A DNA stretch of 64,000 bases from Clarireedia homoeocarpa (Eukaryota > Ascomycota > Leotiomycetes > Helotiales > Rutstroemiaceae). The translations under genes and the position numbers were made by a program. Below are positions 34,695 through 47,445 of this stretch, one piece after another. Position 1 is the first letter of the stretch, and each line of letters begins with the position of its first letter. The notes beneath the pieces were generated by a model. The model saw only the letters and a list, made by a program, of their open reading frames with translations, was not told the DNA's origin and made no database searches. The stretch spans positions 441,443-505,442 of the forward strand of contig LNKV01000030.1 of NCBI GenBank assembly GCA_001465935.1. The letters run 5' to 3'.

Positions 34695-36047
34695 CTGTTC
34701 CTCGCAAAGGGCTTGAATCCCAATAAATACAAAGGTCTTTGCTTTATCCTACCTTCCAAAGCAGACACAGAACCCGAGTTTCGCGCACTGTGTAAGCATG
34801 CAGATCTGGGAGTGGTTCTAGGAGCGTTCATAAATCATTTTAAAGAAGAACAGCAAATCGTGTATTGGTTTAATATCTGTCTTCAGGAACAATCGCACTC
34901 GGTGAAGGCCGTCGATCACAATGATCTAGTGTTCCAGTGTATGCGAAAATTCCCACACGGTGTAGCGCTCTTGAAGCTTCTCCTTGATAAAGGAGTATCC
35001 GCATCAGCTACGCTGAACTATTCTATCTGTGGTTGAAAACCCGAGATATGCACAAATTCGATCTGGGCTCTTTTTTCGATACCAAAAATTCCAAACGAGG
35101 CCATTCTTGTACTCCTACATCAAGGGCTAGATACAGCAGGTCTATTGCACGTCCACCACCACAAGTTGCCCTCGCTAACAAATACCGCAGGATACTCAAC
35201 ACCAGTTACAAAGGTCTCTGTAGTATTTGCCTACCTACTTGATGAGGCGCAGAGCCCTATCCTTAAAACTCTACTCGATCTGGACAGAGAACAGACACTC
35301 CGGCAAGCGATTCCCGGATCTACAGTCGCTTACCTGGGTACCTATCCAACAGTATGCAAAACCGATTTGGATAGCATGGGGGAGCTTCCTCTCCTCGATG
35401 CTGCTTTATACCTAGGTAATTTCGAAGCCGTCCGCCTCATGAACGAGGGCAAAACAGCCAACGATGGACGGCTCCACACGGCCGCGTTCCTCGCGCTGCC
35501 CAAGTTCGTCGACTGGCTTCTGGATTTCCACGACGCCGACTACAAATCCGAAGAATACAACAACTACATACCGCTAGCGCTCGCCTGCAAAGCCAAATCC
35601 AGCCCCTGGTGCAAGATCGCCAACGAAGAAGCGGATTGGCGGACGCGGCAAACAGAGACGCTGCACATCCTAGCTCGCAGAACCGGGAGCGGATGGCGGC
35701 ATAGGAAGGGGACAGTCCTTCACATTGCGCTAGAAAACGGCATCGAAACAACCAAGGCCATGATCTCAGCTTTGCACATCCGGGCGGATCCCGGAAAATA
35801 CCTGTACATAGACAAAGACGGCATCGAGTACTCACCACATCAATGGTTATCGAAGTTTCTGGACGCCGAGAAGGAGGACAGGGCAGTCCTAATAAAATGT
35901 CTCCACGGCTGCGGGATGAAATCCCGCTGTTTTTAAAGAATATTGCCAAACGCCGGAAAGCAGCCGGCGGGATATCATGGTTTGCCGTCGAGTTATGTAG
36001 CTGTATGGAGGGCTTACGAGCAGAAACAGAGAGTCGGCATTAGTTGA
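34605..36047 (+). pseudogene. Ankyrin-type protein relic
   Basis: One frame runs from before 34605 to the TGA at 36045-36047, interrupted by TGA at 35034-35036 (Trp would fit) and TAA at 35934-35936. Ankyrin-like helices are seen as repeated LLLDKGV / LLDAALYLGNFEAVRLMNEG / TVLHIALENGIET segments. The frame resumes after each stop with sensible sequence, so both stops are secondary. The 5' part overlaps the 5' part of the alpha-kinase relic on the opposite strand by about 90 bases, so both seem truncated at the same junction. No other frame rescue is needed. Stop-codon readthrough is possible but unlikely for two stops. Confidence 0.65.
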
Positions 36048-36242
36048 GTCAAAACATTCAACCGGAGAGTCAGCTCAATCCATGCTTGAATCATTTATTT
36101 GGTTGCACCTCAAATGCAGTAAACCAGTGCATCCAGTACAAGTGATCAAACCATGCAAAAAACAGCTCAAAGAATGTGTATGTATGAAGTGATTGAACCA
36201 GTCTAGCAACCAACAAACCATGCAATCACTCACTCGCCTCAC

Positions 36243-38205
36243 TCACTCCTTCCATTCATTGAAGCTCTTCTGTCTCTGTCTCGTATTCCATCCCAACTTT
36301 CCACTAATACTATTAACCCAATCCTCGGATCGTCTACCCTGGGGCATCACATTTGCAAACGGATAGCGACTAGCGCTAATAGTGACATAGTCTCCTGGAC
36401 GTAGTTCAACTCGTTCGCGGCCGTCGAAACTAGCCCAGCTGCTGGTGCGCGCATCATACGGCACCCCCAAGCGCAGCACGATGGTGTCGGGGAGGATGAT
36501 CGGTCGGAAGGAGAGCGTGTGTGCGCAAATGGCAGTTACGAGGATCACGGGGTTCTCTGGGTGGCAGAGAGAGCCCCCGGCGGCGAGGTTGTAGGCGGTG
36601 GAGCCGGTGGGGGTGGCGACGCAGACGCCGTCGGCTTGGACGGAGGTGAAGTGTTCGTCGTCGCCGAAGATTTCAACGGAGGACATGGCTGGGGCGTGTG
36701 TTAGTGGTGACTGCGGGTTTTGCTTGGAGTAGAATAAAGCTAGACAGGGTAGAAAAGAACATACTAGGATTCGGACCCCTATCCACCACAATATCATTCA
36801 GAATCTCATACGTGCCGTCCGGTCTATGTGTCATATCACCATCATTTTCCTCTCCCGCCAACTCCTCCACTAAATCCCTCTTTGGCACTCTCGTGTCCGC
36901 TTCTCCATCCTTATCTCCATTAACCTTCTTCCGCGGCTGGCTCCTCATCACCGTGCCCTCAAACCTCAACCGCAAACTAATCGTCACCCCATCCCTAAAC
37001 GCCGTCGTCAACGTATTCTGAAAATCATCATAATCAAACTTCGTCAAAAATCCCAAGCTGCCCAACGCAAAACTCAGCACCGGCGGCACAATCCGCTGAA
37101 ACAGCCAGCTAGCGTAGAGAACAGTACCATCGCCTCCTAGCGAGACGAGGAAATCAAATGTATGGGGTCGATTCCGACACATTTCGTTGGTCCAATACCG
37201 TAATCGTCTAGTGTGTCTATCCCCGTTACTTTTAGGAATTCCGGCTGCTTGCTCGAGTTTCTCGAGTTCTTCTAGGAGTCCGGAGGCATTGAATCGTTTA
37301 TTTTCGCGTAGGTTCTCCTCCACGTATACCGTATACCGTACCTGTCTCTCCGGACTCAACAGCCAGCGCGCTACTTCCCTCGTGTTCTCAATAAGTTCCT
37401 CGTCATGCGCCTTGGTAAGGAGGAACACTGTCCGGACTTTGAGCTTCAATCGTATACTCCCCAGCCGCTTGCTCAGCTCGCGCACTCCCCACGCCATATC
37501 CGAGAGTTGTTTCTTGGTGAGTAAACGACTATGCACCGCATCTTTATCATTTCCATGTTCGACCTGCAATTTCTTTTCTCCTCCCTCCTCCGCAGCTGTA
37601 GGTGTGCCAGCTTCTTCCGCTTCGCCTTTATTCTCTATCTTTTCTCTCCAGGCTCGTTCGTCGCTTTGTCCTAAGTCGGAATCTCTTGCCCCGCTCTCCC
37701 CGTCTGTAAGCGTATCGTCAATATCTGTACAGCCATCTGCTTCAGCGCTTTGGAGTCGGCGCGAGGCGAGCGTTTCCGCGATGCCCTCTAGGCCACTGTT
37801 TGAGCGGCGCCCGCCAAGGCGTTGAGCCTCGAGGAAGGCATGCACGTAGCATTCTGTGTTTTTGTTGCGTTGGAAGATTGCAAGGGGGTCGTCGGAGGGG
37901 ACGAGAGAGGATTTGCGGCGGTGGGCGTTCTGTGTGTCGAACACGACCTGCGGGGAGGGGAAGGCCGTTGTTAGTTGGGGATCGAAGTGGAAATGGTGGG
38001 ATAGAGGGGAAGAGATCAGGCGGATAGGGAATAGGGAGGGGGAAATACCTCTAGCGCATGTTGATGGTCGGAATCGCTCGCACTGTCAATTGCCTACTTG
38101 AGTAAATAAATAGACAACATTGTGAAGTTCTCTCTACTCAGTACGTACATCGTCGTGAGCATCCGTTGTACTCTCCCTTCTAGGCAAAGGTGCAAAGTCT
38201 ACCAT
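36243..38205 (-). CDS. NAD+ kinase (ATP-NAD kinase, Utr1/Pos5 family)
   Basis: Four exons, 38205-38149, 38093-38049, 37947-36765 and 36688-36243, give 576 residues. Introns have donors GTACGT, GTATTT and GTATGT; the last has a CACTAAC branch. The two short 5' exons were found by frame continuity (MVDFAPLPRRES... joined to the Ser/Asp-rich exon 2). The enzyme phosphorylates NAD+ to NADP+. The family signature FLVSLGGDGTVLYASWLFQ lies at about residues 300-320, with FALGSLGFLTKF after it. The substrate-binding ND-type motif lies in EILNDIVVDRGP, followed by DGVCVATPTGSTAY. A long acidic, probably disordered N-terminal insert lies at about residues 90-160. No mitochondrial presequence is obvious, so a cytosolic Utr1-like enzyme is favoured. 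It borders the decayed island but is itself intact. Confidence 0.92.
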
Positions 38206-41200
38206 TTTCTCTCTCTCTATTTCCCTTCCCTTCTATTCCTTTTCTTCTCTCCGGAGTACAATGAGTGTGCAGAGATCTCTATCTTACTGTTGCTTCATGT
38301 ACCGAGGATATGACCTCTGTCCCCAAATTTATTCCCTTTAACCCGCAAGGAAGCTTTATGCTATGGTGTTTTTCTCTGCAGCGAAGACGTCGAAAGAGCG
38401 AATGGAGTGCATCGGTGCATGGAAATGGCTTTTATCTCATGATGTAATTTTCCCCTTATTTGAAGCGTGTACTACTGAGTAGCAAAATGGCTTTTTCTTT
38501 CTCTCCATGACACAGGTACCGTTCTGAATAGTATGCACAATAGCACAACGCCTCTCTCATCCCCATGTCATCTCTACCCCCTACCATTCATATGTTCTAT
38601 GAAATGTCTACTGTACAATACAAGCCATGAGTATCGCGTGGAAATAAGATGCATAGTCATGAAGATATCTGCTTACAATGCATTTGCAGCACAGTGTCAA
38701 GAGAGGGGAAATATTGAAGCCTCGAAATGAAATACTGTGAGGTCACCCCACTTTGGGGTTCTTTATCGATAAGGATACGATCAGGAGAGGATAGAGGATT
38801 GAGGATCTCGTGACTTGGCTGTATTCATAGAAGATCTTTGTTCTTCTTCGTTTTGTTCGTCTTGTTCGTCTTCTTCTCGGATATCGATGGGAATAACCCG
38901 GACTACGACGGTTGTTTCTATATTTGCCCCTTATTTCCGTTTCCCCTTACGTGTGAAATCAGGGGCATGTTGGATGGACGAGGGCGTGAGTGAAATCTGT
39001 CTATTGATCTATTGAGTACCACCTGCACACCTCCTCCACCTTGCATGCGTACGATACCTGCCTGACACATGATAATGAACACTGTGCTGTTACGAGTATG
39101 TATACATACGGCACAGAGACAGCTTGCCCGGATGTGACAATAGATAGATTGGTTGCCTGCCTGCTTGACTTGACACCAGGAAGTACGAAAAAGATGGAGG
39201 AAGGGTGATCACTCACTCTCTACTCGTACAAGCAACCTTACCGCATAGATACATATATATCCATGTGTCATTCGAGTTCACCTCACCTCCTTCATCTGTT
39301 ACCAACTGCATATGTCTTGCCTGTCTGTCGTATCGTATCGTATCCCACACCACTCCTCCACTTCTCGCCCAGTCCAAATCCCGTTTCGATCCATACATAC
39401 AATCCAAGATGGGATGGGATTCCCCCTTCTCATCCTGTTCGGTGTGGACCGAACGACCTTGCATATGATACTATACCATACCTACTCTAGAAGCGTCTAG
39501 GACCTCGGCCAAAAATGCTTGTCTGTGAGAGCTGCATCATCGCACTATATCGTGTAGGTAGGTACCTACATCTTTGTATCTAATAGAAGCAGGTGGTTTT
39601 CCTATACCCGCTGCAAACGGATCTCGGGTCTCGTGCCTTGGAAGACTTTTTTGCCTACTTGTACCTTTTCAGTACCTTTTCATCTACCAGCCAGCTTATG
39701 CACATCACCTCGCAATGACCCTGACTGATACTCACCGTGCATCACATCACATCACACATCCTGTCTCCCAATTCCATGCCAATCCCAACCTGTCCCCATC
39801 CCATCTTCCAAGTGTGCCCAGGTTGTTAAGGGAAGAGAGGGGGCACCATATCGGTGAGTCGGTGATATGCGTTGTCCAGATATAACTCACTCACTCATCG
39901 TATGTATCAAAACATGATAGAAATTCCGAGGATGTCTAACAACCCACCCACAAGCCGGAGAAAATACGGGTTTATATCAAGTTGAAGAAGGATGTCAAAC
40001 TTGCCCTGCTTGCCAGCAACCAACCCACTACGGGACAAGATGAGACAAAACTTTTCTTTCCCCGGGTGTTTCTCAGTGTAATTAATGATAGAGTACCAAA
40101 CAAGCTACGGATATTACCTTGAATCTGCTTTCCTACAAGTCATATCATGCTATGCCAGGACATGGACCCTTCGACAACATCCGAAAGACCATTCATTGAA
40201 CAACAAATATGTTACAAAATTTCAGATTCTCTTGGACAATCAGAATATCACAGAAACTCAAAACCTTATAACAATGAGCTACAATGTATTGTCCCAAACA
40301 GGCTTCTTTTCTCTGCGCTGGAGAGCCAACTCAACACTAGAACTAAAACATGATCTCTGACCTATCGCTTCCATACATACATACACACATACATACATAC
40401 ATACATACATTGTTCTCTTCCGTGATACCTGAAAATGATCATCACTCGGTGACCGCACCCGTTCCGGTCCTGTTACCTAAACCACATCACGAATGAGCAT
40501 CCCAAGCCAGTAAGCCGAAACTGTCCCGCGCCATCTAGCCACCACCAACACCACCGGACAGATCGCGTCAGCACTTGCAGAGTAGAGTAAGGGCAGGGCA
40601 TATACTATAGCATGTGCAAGTAGGTATAGGCATATGAGGTCAGCACCGCATTGCATAGGTTACATAGAGCAAGCTAGCAAACAAGAGCATCTTATTCGAA
40701 CCAGCATATCATGTTCATTTGCCTCCCGTCTACCGTATCTATCTCACGCAAAGAGAACTTAAACTCCAATCAAAGATCTCACTGATATCTCACTCATGGC
40801 CGGCAACCACGGGTTAACTTCCCTATTGTTTGTTTGTGACCATCATTTTCATACTACAGTACTGTACCAACACCAAGTTCCTCCCTCCCCCATCCAAGAA
40901 AGAGGGGCTGCGGCTAATTACTAACCTTAGTCAGTAAAGCTACCTACCTATCGGTATCATTTCTCTATCTTCCCGCGCCTTCCTTCCTTCCTTCTATCCA
41001 TCCTTCCACAACCTTACTTACTTACGTAGGTAGCTTCCCCACTTCCACTGTACTCTCGAAATCTAGAATCTAGACGATCTGGCCGTCGGGGTACGCGTGT
41101 TTACAAAGGAAAAAAAAAGCCTAGTTGTGGTAAGTAACTCTACCTCCTCAGCTCAGGTGGCTGAGTAAGGTGAGCGAGCGAGCGAAACCTACTCGTGTAG

Positions 41201-41770
41201 TAGTAGGAAGGCAAGCTTACATTAGTAACGCGCAAATCCATCGATAGCCCTTCCTTTCTGCATACATAGCTGAAAGTCGACACAGAAGGATCGTGCTTCG
41301 AAACTCTTATGTAAAGTCAAAAGCTGGTCTACCCGAACTCGAAGGCCAGAAGCAGATAACGATAGGAAAGCGATCACGACTATCAAATCATCTACATACA
41401 AGCGAACCACACTCGTAATTTCGTATACCCAATCATCCATCCATTCAATCTTGATTGGCTGAGATTCGGGGGGTTGTTCTTGGTTCTTCTTCCATTTTCT
41501 TTCTTCCTTGTGATCCGCCAACCAGACAGTACAAGTCAATCAGTCAGTCAGTTGGTCAGTCCTTCCTATCCCTTTCGTTTGGCACGCAGGCACAGGGTAT
41601 AGGTACTGAACTATATAAATAAGTGGCTTGCAAGGGAGAAAAAAAGTGCCGACCTCGATGTTGGTTGTGATTGCTTTGCCCTAACTACGAATAAAACATT
41701 GCAATAGCCTACAAGGCAAGGTCAGCCAGCCATTGCCCGTGTACGAAGCAGTAACCCAATCTCCATACCC

Positions 41771-41810
41771 TACCGTGCCATACCGTGCCATACCGTGCCA
41801 TACCGTGCCA
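41771..41810. repeat. Ten-base tandem repeat, four perfect copies
   Basis: TACCGTGCCA repeated four times head to tail in gene-free DNA. Confidence 0.95.
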
Positions 41811-42489
41811 TAGGCGCTTATACTTGTATACAAGTAGAAACACCGCTGAGCTTTTCGGAATAAAACTCTCGAATAGGTTCATTCATTCATTGATTGATTC
41901 ATACAGGACAACCCACTCAACCCACCCAGCTGTGCCTGTGCCTGTGCCCCTCTATCTATGTATGTCTTGTCTTGGTCCCCTTGTTCCAATTCCTTGTCCC
42001 CTGAAGCACGTATTTCGGTCGGTCGGTCGGTAAAAAAAGGAAAAGGTAGGTAGGTTTCACACAGAAGCGGAATTGGATCCATGTTCATGTTCATGGAGTG
42101 AGGTGAGAGGAGAGGAGAGGAGAGGAGAGGCGAGGCTAACAAAAACTAACCGAAACCTCGAACCAACCCAACAATAGCGGTACAGTACAAGGAGAAGGGG
42201 AACGCCGCGGGGGTTGCAGTGCGTGGTAGTAGGGGGGGGGGGGCGATTTTTTCTTCTTCTGGGTTCTCTCGTGCATTATCGATAGGCCGGCAGGAAAAAC
42301 ATCATCATTTAAAACTCATCTATTTCACTTACAGGTGTCGTGTTGGTGGTATCATGATCAGCGCGAACCAAGAATTCCTGAATCTCCCAATGGTTTTTGT
42401 ACTATATGAACCCTACTGCTGAGTAACTTAATCTATGCAAGGACATGGGAGTATCAATCAGTCAGTCAGTCTACTACAGTACTTCGTTA

Positions 42490-42673
42490 CAGGCCAAATA
42501 AATCAAAACACTGGGTCTAGGAACCTACCAGCACCTTGCTTAATACAGTAGCATTATAGGCAAATATGTAGCCTTTATACTCCAAATCAATCTTGTTTTC
42601 TGGTATCTTATACCCAAAGAGTATTAAATACTAGGAATGATATAGGACCCAGTGTTTTGATTTATTCGGCCTG
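42490..42673. mobile_element. MITE with 28-base terminal inverted repeats, Tc1/mariner type
   Basis: The ends 42490-42517 and 42646-42673 are inverted copies with a single mismatch. They begin CAGGCC and end CTGGGTC inwards, and each outer end is flanked by TA. The 128-base interior has no coding capacity. Size, perfect repeats and TA flanks fit a recently active non-autonomous Tc1/mariner derivative. Confidence 0.88.
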
Positions 42674-43620
42674 TAACTAAAGTAATTCCGGCTCGCGGAT
42701 AGATGAACCACGCAATGTATAATGAGCGTTCGTGCTTTGTGACAGGATTTTTTCAGCTATAGTGTGTGTAGTAGTGGTGTACAAAGTCCAAGTGCGTGCA
42801 TGCCTGCGAGGTAATGTGTGAACAACGGTCGGATGCAGTATACCAAACCGGAGACGAGAGATTTGATATAAACGACCCTATCCTACAGCCATGGATTAAT
42901 GCTCGGTGGTGAGTGAACCATGGTAACTCGTGAGCTGTTCTCGATCCGCACTCACCTCCGAAAAAGTAGCGTATTATCCGGGATGTCTGAAAAGCGGAAA
43001 TCGAACTCAGCCTCTATTCCACATGATGTGATATTGGGGGGAATCGCTTTGATATGAGTGGAAATTGTGAGGGGGGCACATCCAAATTCTTGCTGGATTA
43101 GGAGAAAGCGCTCGCGCGTCTGCTGCTGTACATGGAAAACATTGTAGATGTCATGCTAAAAAGATGCCGCACCAAACATTCCCCCTGCTAAGGCTTTTTG
43201 CGATGCTGATTGATTGTTGATTGATTGATGGAATGTCGGTCATTTGTGTTCAGTAAACGCCCGGACAGAGATCCAAAGGAGGTGACTCTGACTGCTTAAG
43301 TTTCAGTAGATCGATACAATAGTTGAATATGAAAGGGACAACGGCCCCGCCATGCAATTCAATACCGCCTATGCCTGTTGCTTTGTTATTTTTATTTACT
43401 TTATATTATATCATGTACTGAGCCGTCAGCCATACGTTCCACAAGCTCCATCTTACCATGATCGTATTTATGATCGCGCGGCGCCTGCCTTGATCAAGGG
43501 ATATTTGCCTATCAGACGGGCGAGAGTGGTTGCTGTGGTGTAGTAATGCAGATATTGCTCAGAACACATCATGCCGTAACCAAGAAAGTAAAAATTGCGA
43601 ATGGTCTCGCCTTGTCCTAT

Positions 43621-43680
43621 CCTGCCTTGCCCTGCCTTGCCCTGCCTTGCCCTGCCTTGCCCTGCCTTGCCCTGCCATGC
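43621..43680. repeat. Ten-base tandem repeat (CCTGCCTTGC), six copies
   Basis: Five perfect units plus one with a single change. The frames reading Ala-Leu-Pro-Cys or Gly-Gln-Gly-Arg through it are artefacts. Confidence 0.95.
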
Positions 43681-46138
43681 GTCGTATCGCCTGTCTAAAG
43701 GAGTTTCTTGGACGGAAAGTATAAAAAGTGCAAGCGTCTGCAACGGTGCAAAAGCCGAGCGGTGTTGCAATCAACACGCTGCTGATCGGTTCCATTGGCG
43801 AACGAGGATGTTGAAGGTTTCAAGATTTCGCATGCGGCAAGATGACCATAGCGTAATATTTGCTGGGCTACAGTATTACCCAACTTAGGATGAGGGAAAA
43901 CCAACACAAGAGACGGGGAAAAAGAAATGGGCCCGCCATTGGTTGGAGGTACCTGACCATCAAAAGTATGTACTCAGTACTCAGTACAGTACTAAGTAAT
44001 GCTCAGAAGCTTTGGTCTGGCTGTCTAGCTGTCTAGCTGTCTAGCTGTCTGCCTAGCATCCGTATCGTACATGTCCTTACTTTGGCCCGGTCTCCTTGTC
44101 TCCTTGCTTGTACTTCGTATGATACAAGCAGAATCCAACAACTGATTGTAAATAGCCTAGACTAAATGGATGCGCAGCATGATTCGGCCTCCTAGTTATG
44201 CGAATCTCAGTGCATTCGTACTGATTGGTTCTCGTGATCAGCATAATTATACGCTGTGCTTAGTTGCTTGGTGGTCTGTGGAAAAATGGAGCCCATGGCC
44301 GAAGATAGATGGTCGGGCATTGAATGGATCGCCTTTACTGTAAAAAAAAACTTGTGCTTCACTATTTTTCGCAGGGGATTTGTTCCTTTTCAGCAGTCCG
44401 ATCTCATAGCCGCTGTGTGCGTTCAAGTACAGTCTTGTCTGAGTGGGGGATGTAGGACCCTGGTATGGAAATAGTACGGAACAGGAAGGCCGTCCCAGCC
44501 TTGTCAAAGATTCAGTACAAGGATTAAAGGAGCAATTTTTCAAAATGCGTTTTCTTCTCTGAATCCGATACCCATATAAGTGCGGAGCGAGGTGAGTTAA
44601 GTGGGTGCCAGTTAGCCAGCGATGATGTCTCTGTCTCTGAACGTTAGGTCGCCTCCGTTCGTAAAGGCACCAAAATGAAACCCCCTGCCCTTGCGTAAGC
44701 AGGCCGGTCTCCAATCCCGTCCGCAAAAAGATAGACTCGGCTACAAGTACGTTAGGTCTGAAAGGTCTAGGTTTCCACCACGGCAAGCTTCCCTAGGTTC
44801 TCCATCCTTTGCTGTGGCGTGGTGAGAATGATACCTGCATGATGCTTGCTAAAAAAGTATCTTCGTGGCATGGTGTGAGCAAGGGGTCGCGAGAAACACG
44901 ATCGACTTCGCAAGGGCTGAAATCTAAAAAGAGGGGAAGCAAGGGGGAGATGCTAAAGTGACACATGGGTGAGCAGGAGATTCTCACTTAAATTCCCACT
45001 TAAATTAGCCAATGTCTCGATATTCTTTTTCCCCCTCCGAGTAGTCCTTGTGTATCATGCAAGGCCGTGAGTAGGGAAGCGTGGTTTGCGCGTCATCTTT
45101 AGGCTTAGTGCATGAGTGAAGAGAGCAAAAGGAAAGGCAAAGAAAGAAAGCAACGTCTACCTTTTTTTCGACTTGTCTCTTTTCTTAGCTGCAATATCGG
45201 TTCCCAATTCCCAAGGGCCCGGCTCATATCTTGTAGTTCCATACCAGGATTATTGCGGGGTGACACTGTGTGCGGATGTCATTCAACAGAAACATACGAT
45301 CCGCAAAGAATTTCCGCTTAAGCCCGGTGAAGGGATGAGAATGCTTCAATACATGGCATTTCCATTTTCCATTTAGCCCAAAGCGTCGGTCTTCTATACT
45401 ACTTTGTACGGTGATGAGTCGCTTCGTCATCAGCCTACGACTCCAAATGCTGTTGGTGCTTAGGGGTATTATGATCGGGGGTGTATTACAGTAATGAGCT
45501 GCGAGTCGTGAGTGAGGAGATCACATGAGTCTCAAGGCTCCGCTCCCCCACGCATCAAAATCCAAAATCCGATTCGGTTTCAGAGGGCGGCATCAAAAAT
45601 GATGTCGAGCCACATTTTTGCTTTTTTTTTTCCTTTTTTTCCTTGTGAAACAACAAGATCTTCGAGTGCTATACTCTGTATGTCCTTCGTCGGATATCGA
45701 GCACCCACATCATCTAATGCTTGGCACCCTCCAGGACCTGAAGATTTCCAGGAAGCTCGGACGACAAGATGACAAGGCATTTTCACAGTTGCATCCTGGA
45801 GCAGGGATGGAAGGAAAGCATCAAGAGAACCTTGGAACTCTTGCAGCGCCTTCTTAGGGCGTTCGATGATCCAACATAGCGTAGCCCCGGGTCCAGGTTT
45901 AGTGATTCTCAAGGCCCAATTTAACCTTGAAATGTTGCATGCATGCATTGCATACTAGCAGATAGTTCTAGGTCTAAAACGTTTTTCCTCAAATCTCGAC
46001 CATGTCATGGGTAAACTGTTTATGGGGGCTCCAAACTGACCTTGCCTAGGATGGGAATGGGGCCACCACGCTTGTAGCTGTTCAAGATCTGCCTACCATA
46101 TGCCGGTCTTAGTTATTATTGCGCATGCATGCAATTTG

Positions 46139-46231
46139 TGCTTGTGCTTGTGCTTTGCTTTGCTTTGCTTTGCTATGCTTTGCTGTGCTTTGCTGTGCTT
46201 TGCTTTGCTTTGCTTGTGCTTATGCTTATGC
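46139..46231. repeat. Degenerate GCTTT repeat tract
   Basis: About 18 units of GCTTT/GCTGT/GCTAT/TGCTTA, next to an unrelated poly-G tract half a kilobase on. It makes the Leu/Cys-rich and Lys/His-rich frames spurious. Confidence 0.9.
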
Positions 46232-47319
46232 TTCGCCGCGGGTTCATGCTCTGGATACACAATTGTCACTATGACTGCTGCAAGCCTGTGAGTCTGTGTG
46301 CCAACAATCATTATTGCTTTTCTCGGACAGCCATCCGACACAGACCACAGGGGCCGCAGGCCATACTTGGTACTCCCGTCCTTCGTAGACATGATGGGAT
46401 GGACTATTACCCGGAGCTGTTTCCATAATACTATGTATGTACGAAGGTATCTGACGCCCAATCCCAAGTTAGAAAACTTTCTAACAAATCCGGAAGAATG
46501 ATTGTAAGATCATCTCTGACGATCGGTAACAATGCTGTCTCCGCTTACCTCTGTGTGGCTAGACGAAACTCACATATGATGAATTTAAGATTATCATATT
46601 GCAGGAACTAGACCCTATTTTTCCACCTCCAGGTGGATTGTGGCTCGTAGTTTCACGAAGAGGCTTTTCGTTGCTTAGTTGATGCAGATTATTGGTGTTT
46701 CGTGACAACCCTCGTTTGTACGAAGTAGTCATGGTGGCTGGTCCATGGATGGGGGGGGGGGGGGGGGGAAGTGCGACCTGCAGAGCAAGAGTGTGAGTAT
46801 TAAGGAATGTAGGTGTAATGAGTGTAATGAGAGTGTATGAAGTAAGGTTAAGTTTGCTGTTGATTGACGGTGCCTTGTCCTGTTCCGCAGGCTGTTCCGC
46901 AGGAAAAAGATGGAGCTCTGGTTGCTCTCGGTCGGGACCTGGTGTCTATTCCTGCATCCAAATCTCCACAGCAAGCAAAGACTTACTTTGCGGTAGGAAA
47001 ATTTACTCATGTACAGGAGTTAGTTACATGATTATGGAGCCCGGTAGTACGACGACATTGCCGAATTCTTGTCCATCTTCTTATTTGGAGCAAAGCGCGT
47101 TTTTCTGCGAAAATAAGCGGAGCATTGCTACCCATCCACCCAGCGAAACCTGCGGCGTGTACCTTCGTAACGCCTCGGTGCTCCGTAGATAGTGATCCAA
47201 TGGTTCTGTTTCGGACGGAATTATTATGACAAAAAGAACATGCTCGCAACACACGACCGAGAATATGTACAAAGTGTGAGAGCTCGAGAGAGGGAACAGT
47301 CATCTCGAACATCATCTAC

Positions 47320-47445
47320 CTATCCATCCATCTAGCTATCCATCTAGCTATCCATCCATCCATCCATCCATCCATCCATCCAACCATCCAACCATCCAAC
47401 CAACCAACCATCCATTCATCCATCCATCCATCCATCCCTCCCTCA
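47320..47445. repeat. CATC tetranucleotide tract with CAAC interruptions
   Basis: About 126 bases of CATC/CTAGCTAT/CAAC units, interrupted so that no perfect stretch exceeds about 30 bases. Confidence 0.92.

Noticed and set aside
37187..37825. 212-codon plus-strand frame
   Set aside because: It lies antisense to the NAD kinase exon, whose protein match is unambiguous.
44247..44786. 179-codon minus frame
   Set aside because: Arg/Pro/His-rich with no recognisable motif; isolated in gene-free DNA.
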